A stretch of DNA of 38,741 nucleotides from Streptomyces paradoxus (GTDB taxonomy: Bacteria > Actinomycetota > Actinomycetes > Streptomycetales > Streptomycetaceae), in NCBI RefSeq assembly GCF_014202475.1, contig NZ_JACHGV010000023.1:1-38741 (forward strand), given 5' to 3'. A model generated the notes under the pieces. That model worked only from the letters and a program-made list of their open reading frames with translations. It had not been told where the DNA came from and made no database searches. The position numbers were made by a program, and so were the translations under genes. Each line of letters starts with the position of its first letter. Within the stretch, counting starts at the first letter, position 1. This document shows, one piece after another, positions 15,313-23,420 of this stretch.

Positions 15313-16218
15313 TCATCTGCACAGCGAGCGCAGTTCACCCGGCGTCATCACTGGCGGCTGGCTGTCAAGCGACTCAAGGTAGTGCTCCACTTCCCCGAAG
15401 AGCCTGACGCCCAGCCTCTGAGCGAGCGCTCGTGGCCGGAGCTTGTCCTGCGGTCGGTGGCCTCGGGTAGACAGGGTGATGGTGACGGCGGAGTCGTCGA
15501 TCTCGACGCGATGCCACCAGCGTCTGCCCCAGGTAACCATCTGACCGGGCCCGAGATTGGCGCGGATGGCGCCGGTACCGTCCGAGAGCCATGCTTCTGG
15601 GACGGGGGACGTGTACATGGAACTGAACCGCCTGCAGAGGTCCCACAGCGGGCGTCGCGGCACGCGCCGGCAGGACGGGGGAACGAAGTCGAACTGCTTG
15701 TTGCCGCGCACGACGAGGTTCCAGCGGCCATGCACCATTTCGCCGTCATGGTGCAGAGGGGTCACGTATCCGCCGCTCCCGATCCACAGCAGCGCGAAAC
15801 CGTACGGGTCGAGAGACAGTCGACGGTGCATTTCCATGATGACGGACTGCAGGGGCTGCCCAAAAGCCTGTACGGGGATGACGGCGTACGGCTTCAGCGT
15901 CCGAAAGGACGGATCATGGATGACGTCGAACGCCTGGCCGGCAGACATCAATGCCTTCGTGCGCCGTTCCCACGCGAGGAGTTCGGTCAGGTCGAAACGG
16001 TGAGCCCGCGGAAAGCTCTGCCGGGTACGGAACATGCCGGGAATGAGTTCCATCCCCTGGCCCCGGTAGGACTTGCGTAGCGCCTCCTCACTGAACTCCG
16101 GTAGTAGATCGCCGATCGCATGGTGCTCGTCCCGCACGAGGGGTCGGGGCAAGGCGGCGGCGCGTCGGTCGATCGTGGTACCGCCCTGCCACAGAGTCGT
16201 TCCGGACTGTGATTTCAC
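15313..16218 (-). CDS. JmjC/cupin-type Fe(II)/2-oxoglutarate oxygenase (cluster copy 1)
   Basis: The 301-residue product has the cupin-like JmjC pattern. PLHHDGEMVHGRWNLVVRG contains the iron-binding H-x-D (His156, Asp158), followed by the strand KQFDFVPP, and RRWWHRVEI supplies the second His (236). Such enzymes hydroxylate amino-acid side chains using Fe(II), O2 and 2-oxoglutarate, so oxidation of the precursor core is inferred. The N-terminal 100 residues are charged and helical. GTG 16218 is 12 nt from the DUF6445 stop, with AGGAAC upstream. It is the last gene of the operon and converges with the precursor gene. It resembles the other JmjC enzyme (25263-26453) only around the metal site. 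Confidence 0.75.
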   Translation of the reverse strand: MKSQSGTTLWQGGTTIDRRAAALPRPLVRDEHHAIGDLLPEFSEEALRKSYRGQGMELIPGMFRTRQSFPRAHRFDLTELLAWERRTKALMSAGQAFDVIHDPSFRTLKPYAVIPVQAFGQPLQSVIMEMHRRLSLDPYGFALLWIGSGGYVTPLHHDGEMVHGRWNLVVRGNKQFDFVPPSCRRVPRRPLWDLCRRFSSMYTSPVPEAWLSDGTGAIRANLGPGQMVTWGRRWWHRVEIDDSAVTITLSTRGHRPQDKLRPRALAQRLGVRLFGEVEHYLESLDSQPPVMTPGELRSLCR

Positions 16219-16230
16219 CCTGCCTGTTCC

Positions 16231-16821
16231 TCACTGGCTGTCGGTCTGGGCCCGGTAGAAGAAGAAGTTCTGGGTCATCCGCCCATCGGCCAGGTTGGCT
16301 CCCGTAAACCGGCGAGCGCCCGAGTGGAAGTACTTTCCGTCAAAGATGAGCAGACGGTTGTACTTCATGGGCACGTTGTAGACGATGTCCCACGCATTCG
16401 GGTCCAAGGTGTCCCTTTCGATTGCGCGCCGCACTTCTGGGCGGACGTTGTCCTCGGGCGACACTCGTTCGATGCCCAACTCCCTGTGCCGATAGAAGTA
16501 CGTGCCCTCGGTCTCCGCCTTCGACAAGTGCACGATCGCGCTGAAGTCGGGGGTGTCCACATGGACCATGGAAGTACGCAGAACCATGTCGTCGGCCGTG
16601 GTGATCCGGAACGCCCCCTGAGACCGCTGGTACTTGAGGTCGATTCCGCCCAACAGCTTCGAGAAGCGGGCCATGGTCGCGGAGACATCGGCGGGCCCTT
16701 CGGCCGCGACGCCCGGGTAGTTGACGCCTTCGGGACGAACGTATGCCAGTCGGAGCGCTCCTTCGCGCACTGCGTCGGGATCATCGTAGAAGTCATCAAC
16801 AACGAGGAAACAGTGCTTCAT
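16231..16821 (-). CDS. DUF6445 family, 2OG-Fe(II) oxygenase-like
   Basis: The 196-residue product starts at ATG 16821, overlapping the previous stop by four bases (ATGA). It fits the DUF6445 family: FYDDPDAVREGALRL at the start, NYPGVAA, a metal-site-like HVDTPDFSAIVHLS (His87, Asp89), GTYFYRHRELG, then NRLLIFDGKYFHSGA (His166) and an Arg at 181 followed by QNFFFY. The order H-x-D ... H ... R is that of Fe(II)/2-oxoglutarate dioxygenases such as prolyl hydroxylase, so I infer an oxidation of the peptide. Family members are often annotated without function. The tight coupling to the flavin enzyme suggests joint production. Confidence 0.7.
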   Translation of the reverse strand: MKHCFLVVDDFYDDPDAVREGALRLAYVRPEGVNYPGVAAEGPADVSATMARFSKLLGGIDLKYQRSQGAFRITTADDMVLRTSMVHVDTPDFSAIVHLSKAETEGTYFYRHRELGIERVSPEDNVRPEVRRAIERDTLDPNAWDIVYNVPMKYNRLLIFDGKYFHSGARRFTGANLADGRMTQNFFFYRAQTDSQ

Positions 16822-17741
16822 GACCCAAGCCCCAGTGCTTGCGCGAGAAGCTCTGCCGACCTCATCCGGCTGCACCTGTCGGGGGCGATGTCCAGCAGAA
16901 TCACCTCATTCACCTCGTATTCCGCACAGAACTGTTCGATCCTGGTCTTGCACTGCTCCGGATTCCCGACCACGGTCGGCACGTAGTTGGGATTGGGAAA
17001 GCGATCGCGCATGGCCCGCGCCTCGGCCTCGGTCTCAGCGCACACACCGGCAACAGCGATGGCCGCACAGGGCTCGGTGAGTTCACCGGAGGGGCGAAAT
17101 TCTTTCCTGTAGCGCTTGAGATGGGTCGGCGGAGCGATGCCGCCATGGAAGAGGGTGCAGCAGAACCGTGCGCCGGTGCGCGCCGCGTGGCGTGCCGCGC
17201 CGGCCGATCCGCAGATCCATACCTCCGGCATGGCAGCACTCTCCGGGATCACCGGAGCCCCGGCATGCGGATGGCTGAGTGCCAGGGAGTTCCGCAGGTG
17301 GCCGACGAGGTCGTCGACCTTCGCGCCGTAGTCCTGGTCATTGAGCAGACCGTCGCCAGCCGCTCGCCCGTCCAGCAGCGCGCGATGTGAGGCCAGGCTG
17401 TCCGCACGGCCGCGGCCGACGCCCAGGTCGACACGGCCGAACAGCGTCTCCAGCAGGCGAAAATCCTCGGCCAGTTTGAGCGGGGCCCAGTAATGCAAGA
17501 GCATCGCCCCGACGCCGACCCGGATCGAGTTCGTTGCTGCGGCCACAACGCCGGCCAGCACCTGAGGACTGCCGCAAGCGTGTCCCTGTACGTGATGCTC
17601 ACCGAGCCAGTAGCGCGAGTAGCCCAGCGCCTCGGCTCGCGCGGCGAGCGTCAACGTGTCCTGGAGCGCCTCGTTCGGGGACCGGCTGGTCCAGACCCAG
17701 CTGAAGTCGAGGAGACCGATCCTCAGGGGAGGCTCAGGCAT
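16818..17741 (-). CDS. Luciferase-like flavin-dependent monooxygenase
   Basis: The 307-residue product starts at ATG 17741 (MPEPPLRIGLLDF), overlapping the tfuA-like stop by eight bases. It has the bacterial luciferase-like TIM-barrel signature: LAARAEALGYSRYWLGEHH, the SPQVLAGVVAAATNSIRVGV segment, LAEDFRLLETLFGRVDLGV-type text with a G-x-G-R-G loop, and VWICGSAGAA near the flavin phosphate site. Length fits the class. These enzymes use reduced FMN or F420 for hydroxylation, desaturation or C-S/C-N oxidations. In this cluster it probably modifies the peptide, but the residue is unknown. Its stop overlaps the DUF6445 start. Confidence 0.88.
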   Translation of the reverse strand: MPEPPLRIGLLDFSWVWTSRSPNEALQDTLTLAARAEALGYSRYWLGEHHVQGHACGSPQVLAGVVAAATNSIRVGVGAMLLHYWAPLKLAEDFRLLETLFGRVDLGVGRGRADSLASHRALLDGRAAGDGLLNDQDYGAKVDDLVGHLRNSLALSHPHAGAPVIPESAAMPEVWICGSAGAARHAARTGARFCCTLFHGGIAPPTHLKRYRKEFRPSGELTEPCAAIAVAGVCAETEAEARAMRDRFPNPNYVPTVVGNPEQCKTRIEQFCAEYEVNEVILLDIAPDRCSRMRSAELLAQALGLGS

Positions 17742-19095
17742 CGGCCCGCACTGCGCTCGTCTTCTGCGCGCCTTCTCGAACGTACTCCAAGAGCAGCTCG
17801 CAGACGAACTGGCTGCCGTCATGGAACCGGCGCGCACGGATGTGATCGTCGAACGACGTACCGAGCTTCCGGAACCGGTGCTCGTACCAGTCCAGGAGAT
17901 CAGCTGTCGTCGTTCCGACGTCCTCCGCGGAGGGAAAGGTGTTGCCGAACTCGGCCAGGGCGTCGCACTTTTCGGTGACAGCTGTCGCCACCGTCTTGAA
18001 CCGGCCCCGACGTTGCAGCTCTGCAGGAAGAAAGGCGTCGAGTCCGGCCGAGTGGTGCCTGGCCACGCTCTCGACGAGGGCGAGGACCTCCATCAAGGCA
18101 GAGAATTCCTCTTCTGCCAGCATGTTCCTGTTCAGCCAGTCCTGTGTCGTTTCCGGTGTCAGCAGCCCCTGTGCCATTTGGAAGCGCTCCGTGACACGTG
18201 CGACCTGCTCCGGCTCCGTCCGGATGCCGAGCCGGTGGGCTTCCTTGACGACCAGGTACATCGTCAGTGCGCCCTCGAAGATCGCGTCGGCGTCGTCCTC
18301 CACTACGCCGACATGACTGCGGATCGCCCCGATAGGAACGCGGGAACTGGCTCCCGGGCCGGTTCGTACACCACTAACCAGCTGATCCCAGAAGACCGTC
18401 GACTCGAACTCGAAGGGAGGCTGGAAGGGTACATCGAACCTGGAGCCGGCATGCGCGATCTCCGTGAGCAGTTGGAGAGCGTCAAGCCGCTTCTGGTTGG
18501 GTCTGTCGTTCTCGACGAACTTGACGAGCGCGTCCAACTCCGACTGAGGAAGGTCGGTGTTCCGTGCGATCTCCGGCACGAGCGACCAGGTGCGCTCCGC
18601 ATAGTGGCGTCGTTTCATCTCCCCGAGGACTGTGTCGTGCGTCGCCCGTCCGATATATCCGCGCCTCATCGCTTGGAGCAGCCCATCGCGGATGTTGGCC
18701 ATGGCTTCGGACAGGACTGCGAAGCCCGATTCCTCCGCTGTGTGGATGACGGCGACCTCGTCGTCGTCTTCGTACACGCCGTCGCGGTACGCCTCGAAGA
18801 TCCGCCCGACGCCCACCATTCCGAAGGGGTGGAGTTCAGCGGCCCGCAGCGCCCCCATGCTTGATGCCCCCACAACGTGCACCCCCACGGACAGCGCGTA
18901 CAGAATCTCCTTGTGCCAGACTGCGGGAACCTGTTCGAAGTATCCGTCGATGATCGCTACGACCTTCGCGCCGTTCTTCACCGCCCGGTAGACGTCACCC
19001 GCTTTCGCCGGTGGCAAGTACTTAGCGGTGGGCAGGACAGCGCGGGCGTCCTCCCGGGTCAGGCTGGGTCCGAGAAATACGTGGACTGCCTTCAT
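17734..19095 (-). CDS. TfuA-like protein, YcaO partner, with extra C-terminal domain
   Basis: The 453-residue product has a TfuA-like N-terminal domain (about 1-200): VHVFLGPSLTREDARAVLP, KVVAIIDGYFEQVPAVWHKE, then VVGASSMGALRAAEL and GVGRIFEAYRDG. TfuA proteins work with YcaO enzymes in backbone thioamide formation, probably supplying sulfur. The usual core is shorter; here about 250 more residues follow. Residues 281-345 (HRLGIRTEPEQVARV, then QDWLNRNML and EEEFSALME) resemble the C-terminus of the MBL-fold protein at 23417-25231 (see findings), suggesting a shared helical binding domain. ATG 19095 overlaps the YcaO stop by four bases, so the two are translated together. Confidence 0.88.
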   Translation of the reverse strand: MKAVHVFLGPSLTREDARAVLPTAKYLPPAKAGDVYRAVKNGAKVVAIIDGYFEQVPAVWHKEILYALSVGVHVVGASSMGALRAAELHPFGMVGVGRIFEAYRDGVYEDDDEVAVIHTAEESGFAVLSEAMANIRDGLLQAMRRGYIGRATHDTVLGEMKRRHYAERTWSLVPEIARNTDLPQSELDALVKFVENDRPNQKRLDALQLLTEIAHAGSRFDVPFQPPFEFESTVFWDQLVSGVRTGPGASSRVPIGAIRSHVGVVEDDADAIFEGALTMYLVVKEAHRLGIRTEPEQVARVTERFQMAQGLLTPETTQDWLNRNMLAEEEFSALMEVLALVESVARHHSAGLDAFLPAELQRRGRFKTVATAVTEKCDALAEFGNTFPSAEDVGTTTADLLDWYEHRFRKLGTSFDDHIRARRFHDGSQFVCELLLEYVREGAQKTSAVRADA

Positions 19096-20336
19096 GACTT
19101 CCCTTTCCGAACGGCGCGGGCACGTCGGCCTTCCACATAACCGGCCACGAACGGCGCGGATTCGAACTCGGGCACAATCACCTTCACTACGGGGATCCCG
19201 ATGTCCGGCTTCGTCAGATCGACCACTACCACCTGGTCGACATCAGCCGCGCGGAGGGCGGCCAGTATGATCTCGAGGTCTCCCTCGAAGGTGTCCGTCT
19301 CCGGATACCGGGAGTGTGGCACGAAAGGCTGCACACCGGGAGCCGTGAAAATGCTGTCCCTGAATGCTTGGGCGCTCCAAATGCTCTGGGATCCTGCGTA
19401 CACCGCCGGTGGATTGTCGTCACGGCTCGCCGCGATGACGGTCAAGCGTGCCTGGGCCGCTTCTGTGATTGCACGGCTGAGCGCCACGACGGGCGACAAG
19501 TGCGTGCCGCACCCCCATTCCGCTCCCAAGCGATTCCATTGGCCGCGTTCCTCCCGCTCCATCAATCCGGCGCGGAACGTTGCGACGCCGACCTCGGAAG
19601 TCATTTCCATGACCGCCAGTTCCATGTCAGCGGCATGGCACAAGTCGATCAGTTCCCTGAGAGAAGGTTCATCGATCGTGTCGAGATCGACCTTCGCGCT
19701 CGGCGCGTCGACCGTTCCCTGCGCGCATTTCAACGCGTGCGCGTCACGTTCAATGACCTCGCACAGTGCGTGTTCGATGGCCTCCAGAAGGTGATTTCCC
19801 GACGCCAGACCATTGGAGCTGCCCAGGAAGGTCATCATTGCCTGGGTGACTCCGACCGTGTTCATGCTGACGAACTCGAACGGAACCCAGACCTCTTCCC
19901 CGGACAGCAGATCCCAGCCCGGGAGCCACGACTGCTGCTGCTCGAGCCGTACCCTCCCGCCCTTTACCAGCGGTAGCCGGTGCAGGTCGACGAGGTTGTG
20001 CCGACGGCGCAGCGCGTTGTAGGAACCGTGGAGGCACGGAATCTCAATGTTCTCGGCATGCCAGAGTTCAACAGCCTCCATCATTGCGGAAGCCTTTGCC
20101 GACTCGATGTCGGCGCCCTTCCCTTGCGAGACGGACAGAGAACGGGAGTTGGGGCGGATGGCCTGAACGACGGGGATACCGATGACATCCAGGCCGGTGA
20201 CGTTGGCCAGGCGTGTGATACCGACCTCTCGCATGTGCCGTCCAAAGTCTTGCAATGTCTCGGCAGGAAGGCGGGTTCGTCTTGTGCCCGGCAGGAACGT
20301 CTTCGGCTGGTGGTAGTCCCGGTTGAAGATGCGCAT
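19092..20336 (-). CDS. YcaO-domain protein, probable thioamide-forming enzyme
   Basis: The 414-residue product is an ATP-dependent YcaO cyclodehydratase-type enzyme that activates a backbone amide oxygen by phosphorylation. Nucleotide-binding motifs are visible: SQGKGADIESAKASAMMEA with the acidic residues after it (about 70-92), then SSNGLASG (173-180) and EAIEHALCEVIERD (185-198). The C-terminus ends in a basic tail, not in the PxPxP motif of azoline-forming YcaOs, which agrees with the TfuA partner and a thioamide role. ATG 20336 has AAGGA upstream and lies 14 nt after the stop of the SpaB_C-like gene. The long upstream frame overlaps that gene and is not coding. Confidence 0.92.
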   Translation of the reverse strand: MRIFNRDYHQPKTFLPGTRRTRLPAETLQDFGRHMREVGITRLANVTGLDVIGIPVVQAIRPNSRSLSVSQGKGADIESAKASAMMEAVELWHAENIEIPCLHGSYNALRRRHNLVDLHRLPLVKGGRVRLEQQQSWLPGWDLLSGEEVWVPFEFVSMNTVGVTQAMMTFLGSSNGLASGNHLLEAIEHALCEVIERDAHALKCAQGTVDAPSAKVDLDTIDEPSLRELIDLCHAADMELAVMEMTSEVGVATFRAGLMEREERGQWNRLGAEWGCGTHLSPVVALSRAITEAAQARLTVIAASRDDNPPAVYAGSQSIWSAQAFRDSIFTAPGVQPFVPHSRYPETDTFEGDLEIILAALRAADVDQVVVVDLTKPDIGIPVVKVIVPEFESAPFVAGYVEGRRARAVRKGKS

Positions 20337-20350
20337 GTTTTCCTTGTTCC

Positions 20351-21217
20351 CTATGAGCCGGGGCCGACGGCATGCGGTGACCATGCGTTCGTCATGGCAG
20401 TGAACATATGGGTGCGATCGGACGGCGTGAAGCCGTAGCGGTTCCAGTGGTACAGAGCGACGTGCGGCAGGATGAATCGGTACGCGAACAGGAGTTTGCC
20501 TTGGGCGTGCAACTCGTCGAATCGTGCTGCCATTATGGTATTCGCCGACGAATAGGCACACAGAATCGCTGACTCTTCCGGACCAAGGTGGCCGAGAATT
20601 CGCTCGATCGTAGGTACGGCAACGGTGCTGCTTTCACTGGTGACACGAGCCCCGTGCATGTAGGTGATGCGGCACCAAACATCCCAGATTTCCTCAGGAT
20701 ACTCGAGGAATCGCAGGAACAAGTCGTTCAGTACTGCGAGGGAAAGCAGTCGTGTGTCGACGGTCGCTCTTTTCTGTGCCAGCTGCACCAACCGCCACCA
20801 CGCCCGACTGTCCGCGGAGAAATGGGCGTGCACGGCCTCGACGGCCTCCGGCCCACCGAGTTTGAAGGTCTCGGCCTCGTAGACGCTCGCGAACCAGCGT
20901 TCGGCCAGCCCGCGTTTGACCAGGCTGTCACAGCAGTTCTTGATCCTTTGTGTGGCGCCGCCGCTGGGTTCGGGCAGTAGGAAGCGCAGCCTGAGACCTG
21001 GTGGCTTTCGGACGAAGAAGAAACAGGAAAGCCGCTTATTTTCCGTCAACTCGTCGACCGTTTCGAATACGGCGTCAAAGGTGCTGGGCATCAGGTCGCT
21101 GCCCGGGGTGCGGGTGACGGGCAGCACCAGGTTGGCCTGATGCCAGGCGGGACCATGCGTGTCGCCGGCGCAGAAACGGCACGATGAACTCAACGGTGAA
21201 CGCCTCGCCCTCGTCAT
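20351..21217 (-). CDS. SpaB_C-type (LanB elimination domain) protein
   Basis: The product is the glutamate-elimination domain of class I lanthipeptide dehydratases, also called thiopeptide-type bacteriocin biosynthesis protein. Recognisable parts are AWHQANLVLP, FFFVRKPPGLRLRF (the usual F-F-x-R-x-x-P-x-x-H/L-R-L-R-F), and a terminal HVALYHWNRYGF in place of the common H-x-x-x-N-R-L. The domain starts near 21148, within the end of the LanB frame. ATG 21217, GTG 21127 and ATG 21091 are all possible starts, none with a good ribosome-binding site. Either it starts inside LanB by coupling or a frameshift has split one full-length LanB. It probably removes glutamate from glutamylated Ser/Thr to give dehydro-residues. 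Confidence 0.8.
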   Translation of the reverse strand: MTRARRSPLSSSCRFCAGDTHGPAWHQANLVLPVTRTPGSDLMPSTFDAVFETVDELTENKRLSCFFFVRKPPGLRLRFLLPEPSGGATQRIKNCCDSLVKRGLAERWFASVYEAETFKLGGPEAVEAVHAHFSADSRAWWRLVQLAQKRATVDTRLLSLAVLNDLFLRFLEYPEEIWDVWCRITYMHGARVTSESSTVAVPTIERILGHLGPEESAILCAYSSANTIMAARFDELHAQGKLLFAYRFILPHVALYHWNRYGFTPSDRTHMFTAMTNAWSPHAVGPGS

Positions 21218-23420
21218 TGAAGAGCTGCATGTGATCACCGGGTTCCTCGACGCAGAGGAAGCCGGTACGGTCGCTCAGCCCGTGCATCATCGCTTCCACG
21301 GCGAGCGGGCTGTCGCGGGTGATCAGCACGGGTGAGCCGGCGTCTCGGCTCACGAGGAGCAGCTCGGGCCAGGCATGCCTACGTGCCAGGTCCTGCCAGA
21401 GAAGGAAGCGCCGCGAACGCCGGGCCAGGACCAGCTCCGTCAATGTGGCACCGTGAATGACGGTTCGCCTCGGCTTGACGCAGTTGCCGCTTGGGAGCAG
21501 CAGCGCCGGGGAGGGAGAGGGCTGGGCAAGCTCGGCTTCCGTGGGGAGTTCCGGGGCGAACCAGTCGGGCGTATCCCGGAAGGACGACAGCAGCAGCGCC
21601 TCCAGATGCGGCTCGCTGTAGCCGATGTTGGCGGGAGAGAAGCAGCAGATGGCCATGCCGCAGGCCTGCTCCGGTGCGGTGGCGACCACGATCGGGGGAT
21701 CGTCCGCCACCAGCACCACGCTGAGCTGATCGGCGCGGTAGGACGACGTGGTTCCCCATCGGTCCCACTGCCGGAAGGGGAAGCGTGGTCGGGCAAGCAT
21801 ATTAGGCATGGCCTCGCACGGTCCGACGTATTCGACGACTTCGATATCCGCTTCTCGTGCGACGCGTGTCAGGCTCCTTCGGTACCACCCGTGCAGGGCA
21901 TGGTTCTCGAACCGCTGGTCCGCCCGGCTGCCGATGCCGAACCAGAGGTGCCCGAACCGGCTGTATGCGGCGGCGACCTCGGACGTGCTTGCCGTGATCT
22001 GGTAGCCCTTCGCTGTCGGACGGACGATCAGCCCGCCGATGGGTGGGGGCAGCGTCTCCTCAGGGAAGTCGTCAGACAGGTGGTCGCAGGGCAATGTGGT
22101 CCCTGCCAGCCACTCGGACCAGCGCCGGAGCCGTCGCCCGACCATGTGGTCGGACCCTGTGGCGCGCCACGCCGACTCCTGTGTCGGCACGCGTCTGCAT
22201 CCGGCCGTGCTCTCGCGTGGCGACCTGTCGTGGCCGCTGACCACGAGCCTCCGATGCACCGCACGAGCGGCAGATGTGACTCCGTGACTTCGTTCGAAGA
22301 GGTCGAATTCCGCAACGGCCGCGGTCAGACGCACCTTTTCCTCGCGTCCGAGGACGATGCTGAACGGGGTGCTCGTGTCGCAGCGCAGGACGGAGCGGGG
22401 CAGGGGCGGAGGCTCGACGTCGAGTTCGGCTGCCAGTTCGATGGGGATGGTACGGGCCTCGTCCAACACACCGTGGAGCCGTCCGAGCGGAATGGTGCTC
22501 ATGTCGCCTTCGAGGCGGTGGCAGATCCGCCGAAGCCGCAGCATGGCGGACCGCCAGGACTGTGCGTGCCGTTCGTGCAGGAGTCGCGGCACGGCCATCA
22601 CCGCATCCCAGGCGGAGACGAAGGTGCGGGGAAAGACAAGGCCGCCTGTCAGCAGACCCGCACGGGCCAGGGACACGAGCATGTCATCCAGTTCAGGGGC
22701 GTGAAAGCCATGCCTGCGCAGCTCCGCAGCGATCACGGACAGCGGTGCCGGTTGCATCTGTGCCAAGGTTCTCAGGAGCGCGTCGATCCCAGGACTGCTC
22801 GTCCGCTCCAAGGATGCGATCGACGAGAAGTTCCGGACGGTGTACCGCCAGCGATTCCGCTCCTCGTCCAGGGTCAGCGTCGGGTTCAGCTTGTACACAC
22901 CCCGGTCGAGATAGGCCCCAGTGTGTGCCAGTGACTGGACGATGAACTGGTAGGGCCGCAGGTCCGGGGCGATCGCGAAGCGCGCAGGCTCCGCCCGGAT
23001 CCGTGTGGTCTCCCCCCAGTCGGCGACTGTGACGCCCGCCCACAGATCGCACGGCTGGGTTCGCCACACGGCGCGGGCGAGGTAGCGGTACAGCGTCGCA
23101 TCCAGGCGACGCGCCCGCTTGTCTCGGGGCGCCGAGCGCAGGTGTCGGGTCGTGAGGTGACGGCTGAGGGCTTCGTTGGTCAGACACAACGCTCTGGTGA
23201 ATCGGGGGTCGTCGACGGTCGCTTCGAAGAGCGCCCGCCGCTGCTCTTCGATGCTGGCCAGGTATGCCTGCTCGAATGCCTGTGTCGGCTGGGTCCCCGC
23301 GTCGGCGGCCAGGGTGGCGAGGCCTCGGTCGCGCAGTCCGAGGAGTGTACGGAGCGGGAAAAGCGCGGCGCGCACGACGACTTGCGGCGCGATCTCCTCG
23401 ATGCAGTCATTCGGTGTCAT
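21075..23420 (-). CDS. LanB-type dehydratase, glutamylation domain
   Basis: The product (781 residues) matches the N-terminal domain of class I dehydratases, which transfer glutamate from tRNA-Glu to Ser/Thr of the peptide. Family text includes RRLDATLYRYLARAVWRTQP, LRPYQFIVQSLAHTGAYLDR, GVYKLNPTLTLDEERNRWRY, a central helical region, and a C-terminal part with LVLARRSRRFLLWQDLARRH and PGDHMQLFNDEGEAFTVEFI. Real coding probably ends near VPFLRRR (about 21165); the last 30 residues are Arg/Pro/His-rich and overlap the SpaB_C gene in another frame. ATG 23420 overlaps the preceding stop (ATGA). It could instead be a peptide aminoacyl-tRNA ligase (PEARL), but the neighbouring SpaB_C domain argues for dehydration. 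Confidence 0.87.
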   Translation of the reverse strand: MTPNDCIEEIAPQVVVRAALFPLRTLLGLRDRGLATLAADAGTQPTQAFEQAYLASIEEQRRALFEATVDDPRFTRALCLTNEALSRHLTTRHLRSAPRDKRARRLDATLYRYLARAVWRTQPCDLWAGVTVADWGETTRIRAEPARFAIAPDLRPYQFIVQSLAHTGAYLDRGVYKLNPTLTLDEERNRWRYTVRNFSSIASLERTSSPGIDALLRTLAQMQPAPLSVIAAELRRHGFHAPELDDMLVSLARAGLLTGGLVFPRTFVSAWDAVMAVPRLLHERHAQSWRSAMLRLRRICHRLEGDMSTIPLGRLHGVLDEARTIPIELAAELDVEPPPLPRSVLRCDTSTPFSIVLGREEKVRLTAAVAEFDLFERSHGVTSAARAVHRRLVVSGHDRSPRESTAGCRRVPTQESAWRATGSDHMVGRRLRRWSEWLAGTTLPCDHLSDDFPEETLPPPIGGLIVRPTAKGYQITASTSEVAAAYSRFGHLWFGIGSRADQRFENHALHGWYRRSLTRVAREADIEVVEYVGPCEAMPNMLARPRFPFRQWDRWGTTSSYRADQLSVVLVADDPPIVVATAPEQACGMAICCFSPANIGYSEPHLEALLLSSFRDTPDWFAPELPTEAELAQPSPSPALLLPSGNCVKPRRTVIHGATLTELVLARRSRRFLLWQDLARRHAWPELLLVSRDAGSPVLITRDSPLAVEAMMHGLSDRTGFLCVEEPGDHMQLFNDEGEAFTVEFIVPFLRRRHAWSRLASGQPGAARHPHPGQRPDAQHL

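Noticed and set aside
20336..20561. N-terminal extension of the YcaO frame to 20561
   Set aside because: The extension overlaps conserved SpaB_C coding sequence and is Arg/Pro/His-rich; ATG 20336 has a ribosome-binding site and starts the family-like sequence.
21375..22934. 519-codon plus-strand open frame opposite the LanB gene
   Set aside because: It is antisense to a gene with clear family motifs and has low-complexity composition typical of a shadow frame.
21075..23420. PEARL-type peptide aminoacyl-tRNA ligase instead of a dehydratase
   Set aside because: PEARLs lack an elimination domain, whereas a SpaB_C-type domain follows here directly. The option remains possible but is less likely.
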